Positions 13,796 through 26,812 of a stretch of 64,000 bases of DNA are shown here, piece by piece (within the stretch, counting starts at the first letter, position 1; the number at the start of each line of letters is the position of its first letter). The stretch is from Ochotona curzoniae (Eukaryota; Chordata; Mammalia; Lagomorpha; Ochotonidae). The stretch covers positions 17,992,707 through 18,056,706 of the forward strand of contig NW_024467121.1 of assembly GCF_017591425.1 (NCBI RefSeq), written 5' to 3'. Below the pieces are notes generated by a model. That model did no database searches, had not been told where the DNA came from, and saw only the letters and a program-made list of their open reading frames with translations. The position numbers and the translations under genes were made by a program.

Positions 13796-15382
13796 TTCAC
13801 AGTTTACAGTCTATGCAGTGTTTCTTTGAAAAAAAGAATTTGAAGATACATATAATAGAACACAAACTAACAAAAAGAACTAATACAGACTCTCTTTGGC
13901 CAAACTTTAGTGAGACTCTTTCAAGCCCTCTTCCTGACCACCTGGGCCCTGTCCTGTGGTCATTTGACCCTGGCACAAATTCTGCTAAATCAATTTGCTG
14001 AGAATGGCCCACCCTTGATATTTACCATCCTTGATATCTGATCAGATTCTTTATTCCCCATTCTTCAGGAAGAACCCTCTCACACTTAAAGTCTCCTCTT
14101 AGTAATTTTACCTGCTGACCTTCCACCTGCCTGCCTCCATTCATTTATTATTACAAATTCTCACTTGGCCCTGCTGGACTCAGAGTTGAACCCAATCTCT
14201 CTCTACTGTGATAGTCTTAACAGCTTTCATAATAGTCCTGAATAAACTCTTCTTTACCTTTATAACTAAATAAGAAAGAGAAGCAAACAAAATCCATGAA
14301 ATGAGAAGAGGCTATATTTACACACCTCCAGATGCCAAATGGGTTGCTGCCCAAAAAGCAGCCAGTCCACATTAGAATTGAGAACACAAATGTCTTTAAG
14401 AAAAAAATGAATTCCAGCCACATACGGACTGTGAATATTATTAGAAATGTAAGTGGATAGTTAAACACACTGAAAAGAGAATAAGAGTACTCAAAATCTC
14501 AGGGCAAACAAAGAACGGAGTGATAAAAGTCACTGTCCAAATATGAAGTAAAGTACAAAGAAACATGATGGTGATCTTGAAAGTAAATTTTAAAAATGAA
14601 TTTATTTTTACCTCAATGATTTCAAAATTAGAATTCTATTTTCTTCTCATCACTTCATAACCTTTAAGGATGAAGTAAATGATATTGAAATTATTCTACT
14701 TATGTAAAAAATTTACTGGCAATTAATATTCACAAAAAACTATACAGACAAAGTCCAAACTTGGCATTTGATCATCTGTACAACAGTTCACGTATCGTAC
14801 TCCAAATGTAGGTTCCCCTGCATAAAAGCGACTAATAATGTTTTCTGCATAATAGAAAACTCTGTATATATTCATGTATACATACAAACACTTAATCTTT
14901 TTTTCCATTTAAAACCAAATCTTTGTACAAAGGATGCTAATTTATTATTATTTCTTCCTTAGCAACATATCCTGGAGACTGCATGTCAACACCTACAGAT
15001 CTACCCAGTGGTATGTAGATAAAGGTCTAGCAACTTGTCCTGCAGAGAAGAAATAGAAACAATGAACCCTAGTTTGTGCCATCTGCAATTCCATATTGCA
15101 CATACTCCCACTACGATGGACAATTTCCAAGCTCAGCAATATGATGGGCTCCAGCAACCAAGAATACCAAGAACACCAGAACACCAAAGGTACCACCTGA
15201 AGCTCTTTCCCAACTATCAAGTATGCTAAAGCATTAATCTAATACATTCAAAAAACCCTCTTGAGATACTAAGCAAATGAATCAATTTGTCATGGGAGTT
15301 ATAGATGAATCATCTTAAGGCAAAGAATGTAACAGGCAATGCTACCAAAAGCGGAGAAAATAAGGACTCAGAAACTACCACT

Positions 15383-15706
15383 AGGAGCCGCATTGTGGCA
15401 CAGTGTATTAAGCCATTACCTCTCAACAAGCATCCTATATGAACACAGGTTCAAGTCCCAGATCTTCCACTTCTGGACAAAGTTTCTACTACTCCTGGAA
15501 AACAAAAGAAAAATAGCCCAAGTATTTGAGATCCTATCCCCATGCAGGAGACCAGAATGGAACTGCAGGCTTTTGGTGTAGGCCTGAACCAGGCTTGGCC
15601 ACTGCAGCCTTTTGGGAAACCAATCAGAGGATAGAAGATATTACTCTCTAGATAGATAGATAGAAGATATTCTCTCTCTCTCAACTCTACTTTTCAAATA
15701 CTACCA
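15383..15706 (+). mobile_element. C-SINE with an internal (GATA)n
   Basis: aggagccgcattgtggcaca with gtgtattaagccat head, acacaggttcaagtcccaga B-box region and cttttgggaaaccaatcaga body. A gata tract at 15646-15664 interrupts the ct-rich 3' portion. Confidence 0.75.
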
Positions 15707-15791
15707 GTAATTCAAGAAAAAATATCAGAGTGAAAAACAATACCTATCATGCAAAGCACAAAAATCAGCACCAGAGAGGCCTTTTACTAGA

Positions 15792-15826
15792 AGCAGCAGC
15801 AGCAGCAGCCGCCGCCGCCACCGCCA
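15792..15826. repeat. compound trinucleotide repeat (AGC)n(CGC)n
   Basis: Six agc units pass directly into gccgccgccaccgcc. On the minus strand this reads ATG GCG GTG GCG GCG GCG then six GCT codons, a short alanine frame that stops 8 codons after the tract. This is an intronic position. Confidence 0.9.
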
Positions 15827-16068
15827 TCCTTGAAGATGCTCTGTGCTTCAGTTCTTAAGGCTTTCCTTTCTTGTTCAATAGATTCAAAATAGTAAATGAT
15901 CTTTTATTTTCCTGAAACAACTAAATTACTTACATCTGTATCTTAAGCTTCTTAATTCCATCTCACTCTTCCACAAAAATCAACTATCTCCAACCAATGA
16001 CTGTAATTATTTATGGTCAGTATGTTACTGCTCCATGGTCTAACATGTCAAGAATAAAGGTATTTTGG

Positions 16069-16400
16069 GACCTGGTACAATAGCTCAATGGCGAAATCTC
16101 TACCTTGCAAGCACTGGGATCCTAAATGGATGCCAGTTCATGTTCTGGCTGTTCCATTTCCCATCCAGTCCCTTGCTTGTGGCCTGCAAAAGTAGTAAAG
16201 GATGTCCCAGGGCCCTAGGACTAAGCACTAGTATGGTAGAACTGGAAAAAGCTCCTGGCTCCTGGCTTTGGATACAGCTTAGCTCTGACCATTGAGAACA
16301 TTTGGGAAGTGAACCAGCGGACAGAAGGTCTTTGTCTCTCCTCTCCATAAATCTGATTTGCTGCTCCAATAAATATAAATAAATCTGTTTGAAAAGATAA
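16069..16400 (+). mobile_element. C-SINE
   Basis: gggacctggtacaatagctc with aatggc head, cttgtggcctgcaaaagtag body and aataaatataaataaatctg tail. Near-matching flanks (aaggtatttt and aaagttatttt) may be the duplication. Confidence 0.85.
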
Positions 16401-17083
16401 AAAAGTTATTTTAAATGTGAAGATGTTTTGACTATCACTGCTAAAGATGTCAGCATTTATTTTGCCAGACTGTAGATAGATCCAAGCCTAAAGGAAATGC
16501 TAAGAAGAATAAACAGAGCCAAGCAGATCAACACCTAAGAATAATCAAAACATAAAGAAAGACACAACAGCAACTAATGAATCTGAAACACCACTTATAT
16601 TGATTGGCAGTTTTGTGCAAGATGAAATGAAATATGGGCACCAGAGAGCTATTTATACTTATACCTACTCTCTGAAATAGTTTGCTAAAATAACATCCTG
16701 GAATAGCCTAAGCTAAGGCAGTGCTGCTGTAAGGAAAAACTGGCCCAGTGTCTCTGCTGTTCCTCTGCCCTCCTCCACTACGAGGTCATTCATAATCTAA
16801 TCCCAGACTCCCGATGCTTCAGATTCGTCCTCCTCCCATCTCTCAAAACCTATTAATTTCATGTTTACCAATGCCTTGTAAAAAAAAAGGCACAACCTCA
16901 AATATCCATTTATCTCCTTTTTTATCTGACTAGTATAATAACCATTTGGCTTTCTTCCCTCTTTCTTATGTTCACTTGAGAACAATAACAAAGGATCCTG
17001 ATCCTAACTGTAATTATAAAAATAGCATAAATAATCATGATCAAGGAAGGGGACAACCAATGGGGAAAAAAAAGATACATGAA

Positions 17084-17388
17084 GGATCAGTGCAGTAGCC
17101 TAGTGGCTAAATCCTGGCCTTGCATGCACTGGGATCCCATATGGGCAGCAGTTCATGTACTGGTTGCTCCAGTTTCCATCTAGCTCCCTGTCTGTGGCCT
17201 GGGAAAGCAGTGAAGAACCGCCAGGAACCTTGGGACCCTGTACCCGCGTGGGAGACCCTGAGGAGACTCCTGGATCCTGATTGGCTCAGCTCTGCCCATT
17301 GCGGACAGAGGAAACTTTTGTCTCTCCTCTCTGTGCATCTGACTTTCAAATAAATATAAGTCTTTAAACAAAATTTTTAAATAAAATA
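17084..17388 (+). mobile_element. C-SINE with TSD
   Basis: ggatcagtgcagtagcctag with tggctaaatcc head, gggatcccatatgggcagca and ggcctgggaaagcagtgaag. Flanked by aagatacatgaa (17072-17083) and aaaatacttgaa (17389-17400). About 20 bp of the usual ttggggagtgaaccag region is missing near 17295. Confidence 0.85.
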
Positions 17389-17504
17389 AAAATACTTGAA
17401 AGAGTCAGTGCAACAAACCTCAAAAATGTCTAGATATTCTCTTCAAAAGAACCTCACAAGTTTCCACATGTTCTTCATTTTCCTCTGCTTTATTTTGCAT
17501 TGTT

Positions 17505-17838
17505 GGGGCTGAGCATTTGGCCTAGAGGTTAAAATGCCAGTTAACACTCCAAGTCCTATACTGGAGAACCTGAATTCTATACTCAGCTACAGCTCCAAAC
17601 TCCAGCTTCCCAGAAATGCAGACCCTGGAAGGAGTGCTGGTGGAGGCTTGGAAATAGCACTTACAGCTTGATGAACTGGGTTTGGGTTGCTGACGGGGAG
17701 ATCTGGACTCAGTTTCTGACTTTAACTCCAACCCATCTCTGGTTGTTGCGGGTGTCTGAGGAGTAAACCAGTAGATGGAAGGTAATCCATCTGCTTGGGT
17801 CTTCCTCCTTCGCTCTCTCTGCCCTTCAAATTCGTATT
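17505..17838 (+). mobile_element. old C-SINE
   Basis: ggggctgagcatttggccta with gaggttaaaatgcc head and a body resembling the C-repeat only loosely (cctgaattctatactcagct, ggtgtctgaggagtaaacca and gtagatggaag). It is one of the oldest copies here. Confidence 0.65.
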
Positions 17839-20029
17839 TAAATACATCAGTTGACAAATAATAAAAGTTTAAATGCTCTTCAATTTTAACATGTATTTTA
17901 CTCTTTGGCATTATTAGGAATTATACCTAATTAAAATATGTTGGTTATCTACCTGGTTATCATCAGCATTAATCAGTTCTTCTGTTATATTATGTTTTCA
18001 ATTAATAGTCTTTTTTTTCACTAAATTTAAACAATACATTTCTTCAAACAAACGGACACAGAAGATCAGTGCAGGCAAGTAGTATGAGGGGGTGCCATGA
18101 CAACCCAAAGAACTCCACAGTACTGGCAGGGCTGTAAGCCAAGCAAGTTAACTGTATCTGCCAGTTTTCTGTTACAAGTATATTTGCAAAAAAAAAAAAA
18201 GTTACTATCAAATGATTTCCCTTCCAATCAACTTCCCAGCTGCTACCTTAGCCTCCCTTTTATAAAGTTCCCATAATTGTGTGTTCTGTTCCTCCTTCCA
18301 TGAGCAAAAGAATCAATGGTGGGTAACTGGTAGATCTGCTTCCTTGTTTTGTATGCTTAAGATCATTGAGTAGAGGGCCTATCAATAATATCTAAAATAT
18401 AGAGCACACATTTAAATTTTCTATGGCTAATAGAATATTCATAGGTTTAACCCAACTCCTGAGCAGTTATTCTATCTCCTGCTTCCTAATTTTTAGAAAG
18501 ATGAAAAAATATTTTTAAATTTCTAAGATCAACTGCCTGTAAAAGCTTCACTGTAATATATATATACTACATTTCTTCGATATTGGTTATTATAGGTAAT
18601 TTTCTGGAATTTAGTAAAAAATATAACTGCTGGCTGCTTGTGCATATCCAGTCTCATCTCTATCTACTGTCATTAGAGCAGAACTGAACACTGTTTCTTG
18701 TAACTTACTCTATATCATAAGTAGAACCTATATTACTTTAGTAGATATATTTATTTTCTTCTATTTCAAAGAATAATTGTCAAGTACAAATTATAGCATC
18801 TCATCCATCTTGGCCACTTCTAGTATATATCTCAACGCTTAATACACGACAGCTGATCATTCAATACTTATGAGGATCAAAATAACCGCCTAACACATGA
18901 ATTATCCAACCAGGAAAATATTTAATGGATCAATGTGTGTTTATAATTAGCCTTACAAGCTATTTCCCAGATATACCTCCCTTCACTGCAAAAAAGTACA
19001 CTTTTGTAAAATATGCTTGACCTTCTCTTACATATTTATTCAATTTTAAATTCTATTTAAACATACTTAAAATTTGATTAGGACTTTACAATTCAGATAC
19101 AAGAACTTACTTTCCTCTCTAAATTAATACTTCTAACTACTTACAAGCCCTTCATAACTGCGTTAAGCAATGTAAAGGGCTCTTGGAAGATGAAGTACAC
19201 CAGAGACTTGCCTATTACATTCCTAGTCCAACACACTCACAGTCTCACTCACAGCCTCTCATCACTTGGCTGTGTATGCTTCCATTATACTACAAGCCCA
19301 TGAGAAAGGACTTTGGCCAGGGCTACATTTCTGGACTTCCTCTTCTCCCCTCTTCTCTTCTCTATGAGGACAGAAGGATTTTTGGAGTCTGAAAGAGGCC
19401 CCTCACTTCCTGCTTTGTCTCTGAGTCCCTGGACCTGTGTGCCTGCTCTGACCCATGCTCTCCAGGCAGGGAGGAATCTGTCTGCAGAGAAGGTCTAGGA
19501 TTGGCCAGCTGTGTTAGTGACCCAGCAAGTAAATCTACCCAAGTTAACTGGTGTGATAAACCCTTTTCACTTCACATCTAATGTCATATGCAGCAGAGAT
19601 CTTCCCAACTCCATTGGTCAGTCCCTTGTTTCTTACATCTCAAGAACAAACAGGATCACAACTGACAGCCACAACCACCCCAACTCACACTTGTAACTCC
19701 TATACCTAAGTATAAGATAATTCACAGAGAAAAAAGATATGAAATGCTGTAACAATATTTAAATACCATTACTATTGATGACAAATATAATGACTAACTG
19801 TTGCATACTTGTATGTGTGTAATTCCCACATTTGGAGGCAAGGTTGAATGACAACAGATACTTAGAACCACAAAAAACATATGAGTCACTGCATGCATTT
19901 AAACCCATGTACAGATGCTGACCAACTCAACATTATACCTCAGTCATTTTTCCAGCGCTATGATTGTTTTAGTAGATGATGCAAGACTGGTTTGTAACAA
20001 CTCCTTGTTTATGAACATTTTATTAGCTA

Positions 20030-20235
20030 TTTACTGATTTACTATGTGCAAGACATGGTGCTGGGAATTTAACTTTCATTATTTCACTTAACTCTCACAT
20101 TCAACTTTGTCAGCTTCATAACAATCCCCAATTTACATATGGGGAGATTGAGATGGGGAAATAAAATAACTCAGGTCACATGAGAGATAAATGCAGAACA
20201 GAAATTGAAACCAGGCTGTCTGACTTCAAAGCTAT
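20030..20235 (-). mobile_element. MIR SINE
   Basis: actatgtgcaagacatggtg with ctgggaattt, then cataacaatccccaatttac, aactcaggtcacatgag and aaaccaggctgtctgactt are the antisense MIR landmarks in order. Confidence 0.78.
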
Positions 20236-20654
20236 ATATATGACATAATATGTATATATAAACCACAGACTCTTTTTGAAGTAGAAGTAGGTGATTCTAT
20301 GACATTTCTTCTCACCTTTGTTAGTCTTCATTTTTGTCTTTAGAAACAAATTTTTCTGAGGTTCCTGTGAATTCTTAACAGTTCTATTTTTGTGATCCCA
20401 GCAGTTTTCAAACCCTACCATTTGAAAATGGTCAATTATTTGAGCAAAATGGAAATGAATGGTGTCGTGAAAAATCGAAGACTTCTTTGATTTACATGTA
20501 ATGTAAATGAAAAGATCAAAAACAACTGAACCCCTTCCTTATGTTTTCAGCTGTATATTTTAAAATAAAGGAAAGGACAGAGAAATATGCAAAAAACCTG
20601 ACACAATGATCACCAAATGTATACTAAGATTAAATGCACTGAGGCAGTTTTATT

Positions 20655-21008
20655 AAAGGAATTTATTTATTTATTTATTTGAGAGGCAGAACAATGGAGC
20701 AAAGGAGATAGAGAGTAAGAGAAGGAAGCAGGGAGAGAGTGAGACAGCACACATACTTGAGAGTGCTTCCAATTGCTGTTTTATTTCTAAAATGGCAACA
20801 GCTGGGTTCGGCTCAAGCCAAAGTCAGGAGCCAGGAACTCCATTCTGGTCTCCTATACACTTGGGCCATCATCCTCTGCCTTCACAGGCACAGCAGAAGG
20901 GAACTTAATCAGAAACAGACCAGCTGGGACTAGAACTAGCACTCTCTAATACGGAATACAGGCACTGATGAAGCACAGGCACAACCACTGTGCTATAATG
21001 CTGGTCCT
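20655..21008 (-). mobile_element. C-SINE, rabbit-like older subfamily
   Basis: ttatttatttatttatttga with gaggcagaacaatgg at the left and gtgctataatgctggtcc at the right. Antisense and full length, with an extra gaga stretch. Confidence 0.75.
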
Positions 21009-21677
21009 TTACTGAAATATTTTATACTTTCAATTGATACTATATCATAATTAACTTCAATGACAAGGAAAGAGCTCTATGAAATATACTTCTTATACAT
21101 AAGCTCACAACTGTTTTCTTACCTCATTCAGGGCCATCAACATGTGCAGTTATATCCATTATAATAGAAGTTTGATTAAATGAGTATTTTAAAATGCAAT
21201 TATAAAAAATTTTAGTAGACGAGGCATAGGTGAAGAAGATAAAAAAAATTCATAGACCGCTCACCCTGATAATAAATAAGTAATTTCAAGGACAATCTAA
21301 CAAACCCTGTTCTCAACCCAACAGTAAGTTTTCTACTCTCAATCAAGTACAAAACATACACACATAAGAAACTGACAAGAATAACATCCAAAACCAAAAA
21401 CTCAGCCGCTTTAAACAACTGAGAAGCATACAACTTGGTCCATGAGTGGCCTTTATGTCAACATGGTCACAGGACTACCAAAAGTCAGCAGTTTAGGAAC
21501 ACAAAATGGGATATAATAAATATAAACTCTCATTCAATCATTTTTTAAAGTATCTTATGCTCCATATTCCACATAATTCTCACAATATACAACTGCATTC
21601 ATCACATCTCACCTAATAAATCTTAGGTACCATTTACATAAATATCACAAGGAGTTAAAAACACAAGGAGTTACAAG

Positions 21678-21975
21678 GAGATACGTAGTGGTATAAGAAA
21701 CAAAGCCTCTATCTGGGATGCTGGCCCTGTGAGCACCAGTTCCTGTCCAGGTTGTTCCAGTTCTGATCCAACCTCCCTGCTGATGGCATGGGAAAGCTGC
21801 AAAGTAAGTCTCAATTCCTTGGGTCCCTTATAGCCACATGGGAAACCTGGAGGAAGCCCCTGACTTCTGGCTCCAGCAATTGTGGCCATTTAGCGGGTGA
21901 ACCAAGAGAGGGAAGCTGACTCACTCTCATTCCTTCTGTAAATCTACTTTTCAAATAAAAAATTAATAAATTGTT
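21678..21975 (+). mobile_element. C-SINE
   Basis: ggagatacgtagtggtataa head, gatgctggccctgtgagcac and cagttcctgtccaggttgtt, gcatgggaaagctgcaaag, tcaaataaaaaattaataaa tail. The head is eroded. Confidence 0.75.
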
Positions 21976-22821
21976 TCAAATGCTACAAAGAAACTGATAG
22001 AAAAAAAAGAGGAAAAAGATAGGCAAAAGGTTCACCTATAAAGAGCATTTCTCCAGATCTCAAGAATGGTACAAAGTTATCCTTAGCATAAGGAGAAAAA
22101 AAAAATACTGCAAGCAATTAAAAACACAGCTATTTCAACAGAAGCTATCTCAACAGGAAAACTGACTAGGAAACATAGGTATTCTTACATCATTTCATCT
22201 TTATCTTTTCTTTTTCACAATCTCCAACCCACTGCAGCTGGATAATTCACCCACACACCCAGAATATATACTCTTCTTTGCAGTTCAATTTTCTGCAGTT
22301 TGTTACCACAGGTTAATCACAATCGAAAAATATTAAATAGAAAACCATACAAATAAACAAATTGTAAGTTTAAATTTGCACAGTATTCTTAGCAACATGA
22401 TGAAATTTCATGCTAGCCCACTCTGTTCTGCCTGGGACATGAACCATTTCCTTGTCCAGAATATCCATGTTATATATAATCCCCACAGGCTGTCTGACTG
22501 GACTGTAACAAAATGGCAGTGTTTATGTTCAAGTAACATGTAGTGAACTCATGCTACTTCACAATGTCTGGGTCCTCCAACTGACTTCATTTCATCACAC
22601 AGACATCTGATCAGCTAACAGCATCACAGGAAGATAAAGGAATACAGTGCAATAAAATATTCTGAGAAGAGAAACTACAAGAATAAAAGGGAGAGATCAA
22701 GTTCATATAACTTTTATTATAGTAGACTGTTAGAACTAATCCATTTTTATTGCTGTCCTTAATCTCTTACTATGCTTAAAATATAAATTAAATTTTATCA
22801 TAGGTGTGTATACAGAAGAAA

Positions 22822-22935
22822 ACAGTATGGACAGGGATCAGTAGTATTTGGGACTTCGGGCATACCCATTAGAAGTCTTGGGAAATGTACCTCCTAAAGA
22901 TAAGGGGGAGCTTCAGCAGACTAAAGTAAGAAAAG
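22822..22935 (+). mobile_element. possible MER2/Tigger-like DNA transposon end
   Basis: gtagtatttgggacttcggg ... cttgggaaatgtacctcct and aaagataagggggagct resemble the inverted-repeat ends of Tigger/MER2 elements (tatccgtgggggat, ataccgaggg). Only the general pattern fits. Confidence 0.3.
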
Positions 22936-22990
22936 CAAATCGAGGACATAAATAAACATTATAAGTAAACTTAGTAAAAGCTTAACAACT

Positions 22991-23335
22991 CAAGGCCAGT
23001 GCTGTGGCCCAGAGGTTTAAACTGCTGCCTGCAATGTCAGCATTCTACATGAGCACCCAACAACTGAGGGCAGTGTGGCAGCAACAGCATATCAATCTGC
23101 CTGCCACCTACAATGCCAGTATCCCCATCAGGGCCATCTGAATCCTGGTTTCTAATCTAGCTCCACTTCTAATCTATCTCCCCACTAAGTTTTGGGAAAG
23201 CAACAAAAGACAGCCCAAGCACTTGGGACCTTGTCCTCCGTGTGGGAGACTGAAATGAAATGCCAGATTCCTGTCTTCCACATAAACCATCCCCAGCCTG
23301 TGTAGACAAATATATATTAATCAATTAATTAAAAT
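22991..23335 (+). mobile_element. C-SINE with an internal duplication or insertion
   Basis: aaggccagtgctgtggccca head. The region between the head and the gctccacttctaatc body is about 70 bases longer than usual and repeats the ctgcctgccacctacaatgc / ctgcctgcaatg phrase. This suggests a partial tandem duplication of the head or two overlapping copies. Confidence 0.7.
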
Positions 23336-23537
23336 ATTAAGAATGTAAACTTCTCTCTTGTGACCAGAATGAAAAAACCAACTAGTACTTTTTCCTCCAA
23401 CACACAAGAGGATATAATGAGTAGAAATGGATTAACCACGTTACACTTTAACTGATAGTGAACAGAAGAACAGATGCAGAAAAATCATCTTTAACTGCAA
23501 TAAAAGGGTCAACTTCTTTGCAGGGAATTAAAAATAT

Positions 23538-23853
23538 ATTTTTAAAAATGCTTATTTGAAAGGCATAGTCGGGGCTGGAAATAAAGAGAAGAGGGATCTG
23601 CCATCTGCTGGCTCACCCTCAAGATGGCTGGAACAGCCAGGGTTTGGCCAGGCTAGAGCGAAAAACCAGGAGCTTCTTCCAGCTCTCTCACATGGGTGGC
23701 AGGTGCCCAAGCACGTGGATCATCTGTTGCTGCTTTCCCACATGCATTAGCAGGGTGCTAGATGGAAACTGAGGCAGCCAGAACACAAAGCATTGCCCAT
23801 ATAGGATGCCAGTGTCACACGAAGGCTTTACCTGCTACACTACAAAGCTGCCT
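23538..23853 (-). mobile_element. C-SINE
   Basis: ttaaaaatgcttatttgaaa with ggcatagtc, gggatctgccatctgctggc, ctcacatgggtggcaggtgc and ctacactacaaagctgcc are in antisense order. Confidence 0.75.
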
Positions 23854-25119
23854 CCAAGAACTACACATCCTACAGAACAATACAAATGCTAAAGCCAACA
23901 CATTCTATGTCAATAAGGGCTAATTCAAACATTTAGAAAATAAATAGAAACTCACTAAAATTTACAGAAGCATCTCAGTGAATCAACTACCACCTCCTGA
24001 TTAGTTACTCTAGATGATATTTTTAATTGCCAACAAATCTAAGTTGTTCAGAAATTTCATTTACTGTGCTATCAAAATGCCTTAAAAGCTCTTATTTCCT
24101 TTCATCTTGCATGTTTCCATACTACATTGGCCCTCCCAACAAAAATTTGGCCATCAACACTCTCAAGAACACAACCTTCAAGGTTGAAAAGGAATTAATA
24201 CACAAAAGACTCTAATAAAGTTGCTGACAGATTACATTACTATCATTATTAATGGTAAATTACTCTAATTGACCCTTTTTAATAGAGCCAATCTGGTAGA
24301 CTCTTTCGTTTCCAATAAACCAATCAATGTTTGCCGATTTCACAAACTCCCTCTACTCCGGGCTTTGATAAATTTAAGAAAGCTTGTCAGGACAAGATGT
24401 TTGCCCTTACTATACGTCTAACCTTGCAAAGGAATAAAATAATTCTTACCATAAGAGATGCATTTACCACCATACCTTATCAGCAATGAGAGTAAGATAG
24501 ATGATATTGCCTCATTAAAAAAATATCAAGCAATCTATAGGAGACAATTGTGTTAATACATGAATCCAACTGTCTCTAAAATAAATAGAAAATTACACAT
24601 AACTTAACGGCTTAATTAGAAGAGATGACTGAAGTTAGAAAAGAACCACAACCAAATTATTCACTGTTTTTCTATATTATAAAGAAATACCAGTGCAGAC
24701 CTTTCTTCTACGAGATGCCTTCAGTTAGGCTGCTGTGCTAGAAGTCCAGGCACGTCTAGAAATCGGGAAGCAAAACTGGCAATGCAAACAGAAACTGGAG
24801 TTAACTGCGTACTTCCCTTTAACCACTATCAAGCACCATAAATCTTCCGGATTATTTATAACAAGCTTTAGAAAGGAGTTTCCTTCGGAATTATGCCTGG
24901 AATGTGTGTATATCTGTAAACACATGTAAGCTCTAGCTTTCCCAATATCTACAAGTACTAGGATTCACAACAATCTACAACATCAGTCCATGTTTCAGTA
25001 AATTTATTCAATTTCTTATTCTATGATTACACAACTCAATAAAATTTTTCATAATTTATCTGACACTGAGTATGTATATAAACTTGGACAAGTGTAAAGT
25101 GTATGGCCCTAATGGTATC

Positions 25120-25410
25120 AATATGAGCATGAGCTAGTACTTATTACATACTCACTGTGTGTTCAGTACTGTTCAAAGCTTATCATGATGTGCTAAGCTT
25201 ACTTTTTCAAGCACGTTACACTTGCATGTAAACTGAAGCAGTTTTGCGTTGCAGTCACTATTATTATCACTAAATTACAGCTGAGGAAATGGAGGCCCTC
25301 CAAGGCTTCCAAATGTCTCACAGAGAGCAACAGAGTGGGATCTGAACACAGACAGCTAAAATCCAGAACCTATTGAAGCCATCATTAAGCTACAGCTGCC
25401 TACTAATTAG
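25120..25410 (-). mobile_element. MIR SINE
   Basis: tacttattacatactcactg ... cactattattatcactaaat and acagctgaggaaatggagg ... cagagtgggatctgaaca are antisense MIR landmarks. The copy is long and includes the (att) core. Confidence 0.72.
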
Positions 25411-26261
25411 AAAATATTTTCTGCCCAACTCATAAAATTCTGGTAAGGATTTTGTTTAATCAGGTTCACAAAAGCATTTTCATACTTTTTCAAACTCGAT
25501 AAACATACAGCATTTATTAGAAATAAAGACTTAAAGACAAAATTGTTCAATAAAATTGACTATGTAGGTATCTAAGGGAATTATAAGCTGCTTCATAAAA
25601 AAAAAAAAAAACTAGAAAGAACCTTAAACTTAACTCTGCACAAATGATTATGTTTCCTCTACAATTTCTCAGTTAGTGATCATAAAATTTACCCCCTTTA
25701 TCGCTTTCAGACAAGAAAATTTTAACTCACAAGTCAGTCTATTCCATCTTGAAATGTTCTAATTCTTATTAGAAGTGTTTTTTAGTTCTAAACAAATCTG
25801 GGCTTCTCCACATACCAATCTCTGAAATATTCACAAGGCTTAAGATATGATCTATTATGTTGAATTTAACACTTTAACACTTAAAAGATACAGGTAGCTA
25901 TCCAATACACAGGAATACATCTAACTGCAATCACAGGTTTGGTGACATACTGTAATACTCAATAGGGTAGAATAATATCAGGAAAAGTGTAACACTAGTC
26001 ATATCACACACCAGGAATTCACACATACTAATAGCAAGCACATCAAAAAACAGACTCGGAAAGAAAGACACTATATGAAAATTCTGAGAATACAAAATCA
26101 ATGAAATTAAAAACCTAACAAGCTTAATAACAGACAGTATAAACAGTAGTTGAGGTATTAATGGTCACAAGTACTCACTAAACCAGTAAAAAGAGTTGTT
26201 AATACAGAACAATGTGAGTCCTCATAGATGAATAAATATGAAGTAAGAATAAAAATAGTGT

Positions 26262-26549
26262 AGGGGTCTGCTCTGTGTAGCAGTAAGATAAATCTCCACC
26301 TGCAGTGCCAACAGCCTGTATAAGTACTAGTTTGAATCATGGCTGCTTTACTTGTGATCCATTTTCCTGCTGATGTGCCTGGGAAAGCAGCAGAGAACGA
26401 CCCAAGTCCATAGGCCACTGAGCCCACATGAGACACCAGGAAGAAATTCTAGGCTCCTGGTTTTGGGATTGAAGAGTGGACCAGTGGATTCTGAGTTCGC
26501 ATGCTCACTCTCTTTCTCTCTAATAAAAATAAATAAATCTTTAAAAATT
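26262..26549 (+). mobile_element. C-SINE
   Basis: ggggtctgctctgtgtagca head, ttaatcatggctgc-like B-box region, gtgcctgggaaagcagcaga and aataaaaataaataaatctt tail. Confidence 0.78.
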
Positions 26550-26699
26550 AGTGTATATATATATATGGATATTAAATACATGACATTTAAGATATTGTAT
26601 CCAGTTATCTATACCTTGACAATTTGAAACGAGGTTTCTATCATTGCCTATACCTACATTCCCATGATACACTTGGAACTTATACTAAAGAACTATACT

Positions 26700-26812
26700 T
26701 TGGTAATAACATGGTGAAAATTGTGGGAGGAGACAACGGAGAGGGAGGAGGAGGATACGGGGGAATCCTTGTACCTACAAACTGTATCGTGGAAAATAAT
26801 AACAATCTTTAA
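26700..26812 (+). mobile_element. L1 3'-end fragment
   Basis: This is purine-rich 3'-UTR-like sequence (ggaggagacaacggaga) followed by ttgtacctacaaactgtat and gtggaaaataataacaatct. It is the complement of the L1 3' end seen antisense at 29487 and 33705. The reading frame across it (26624-26812) is incidental. Confidence 0.65.

Noticed and set aside
14723..14908. Minus-strand frame ending in ISRFYAGEPTFGVRYVN...
   Set aside because: It looks protein-like, but I recognise no family, the upstream part is AT-rich intron, and no convincing donor follows. I could not raise it above chance.
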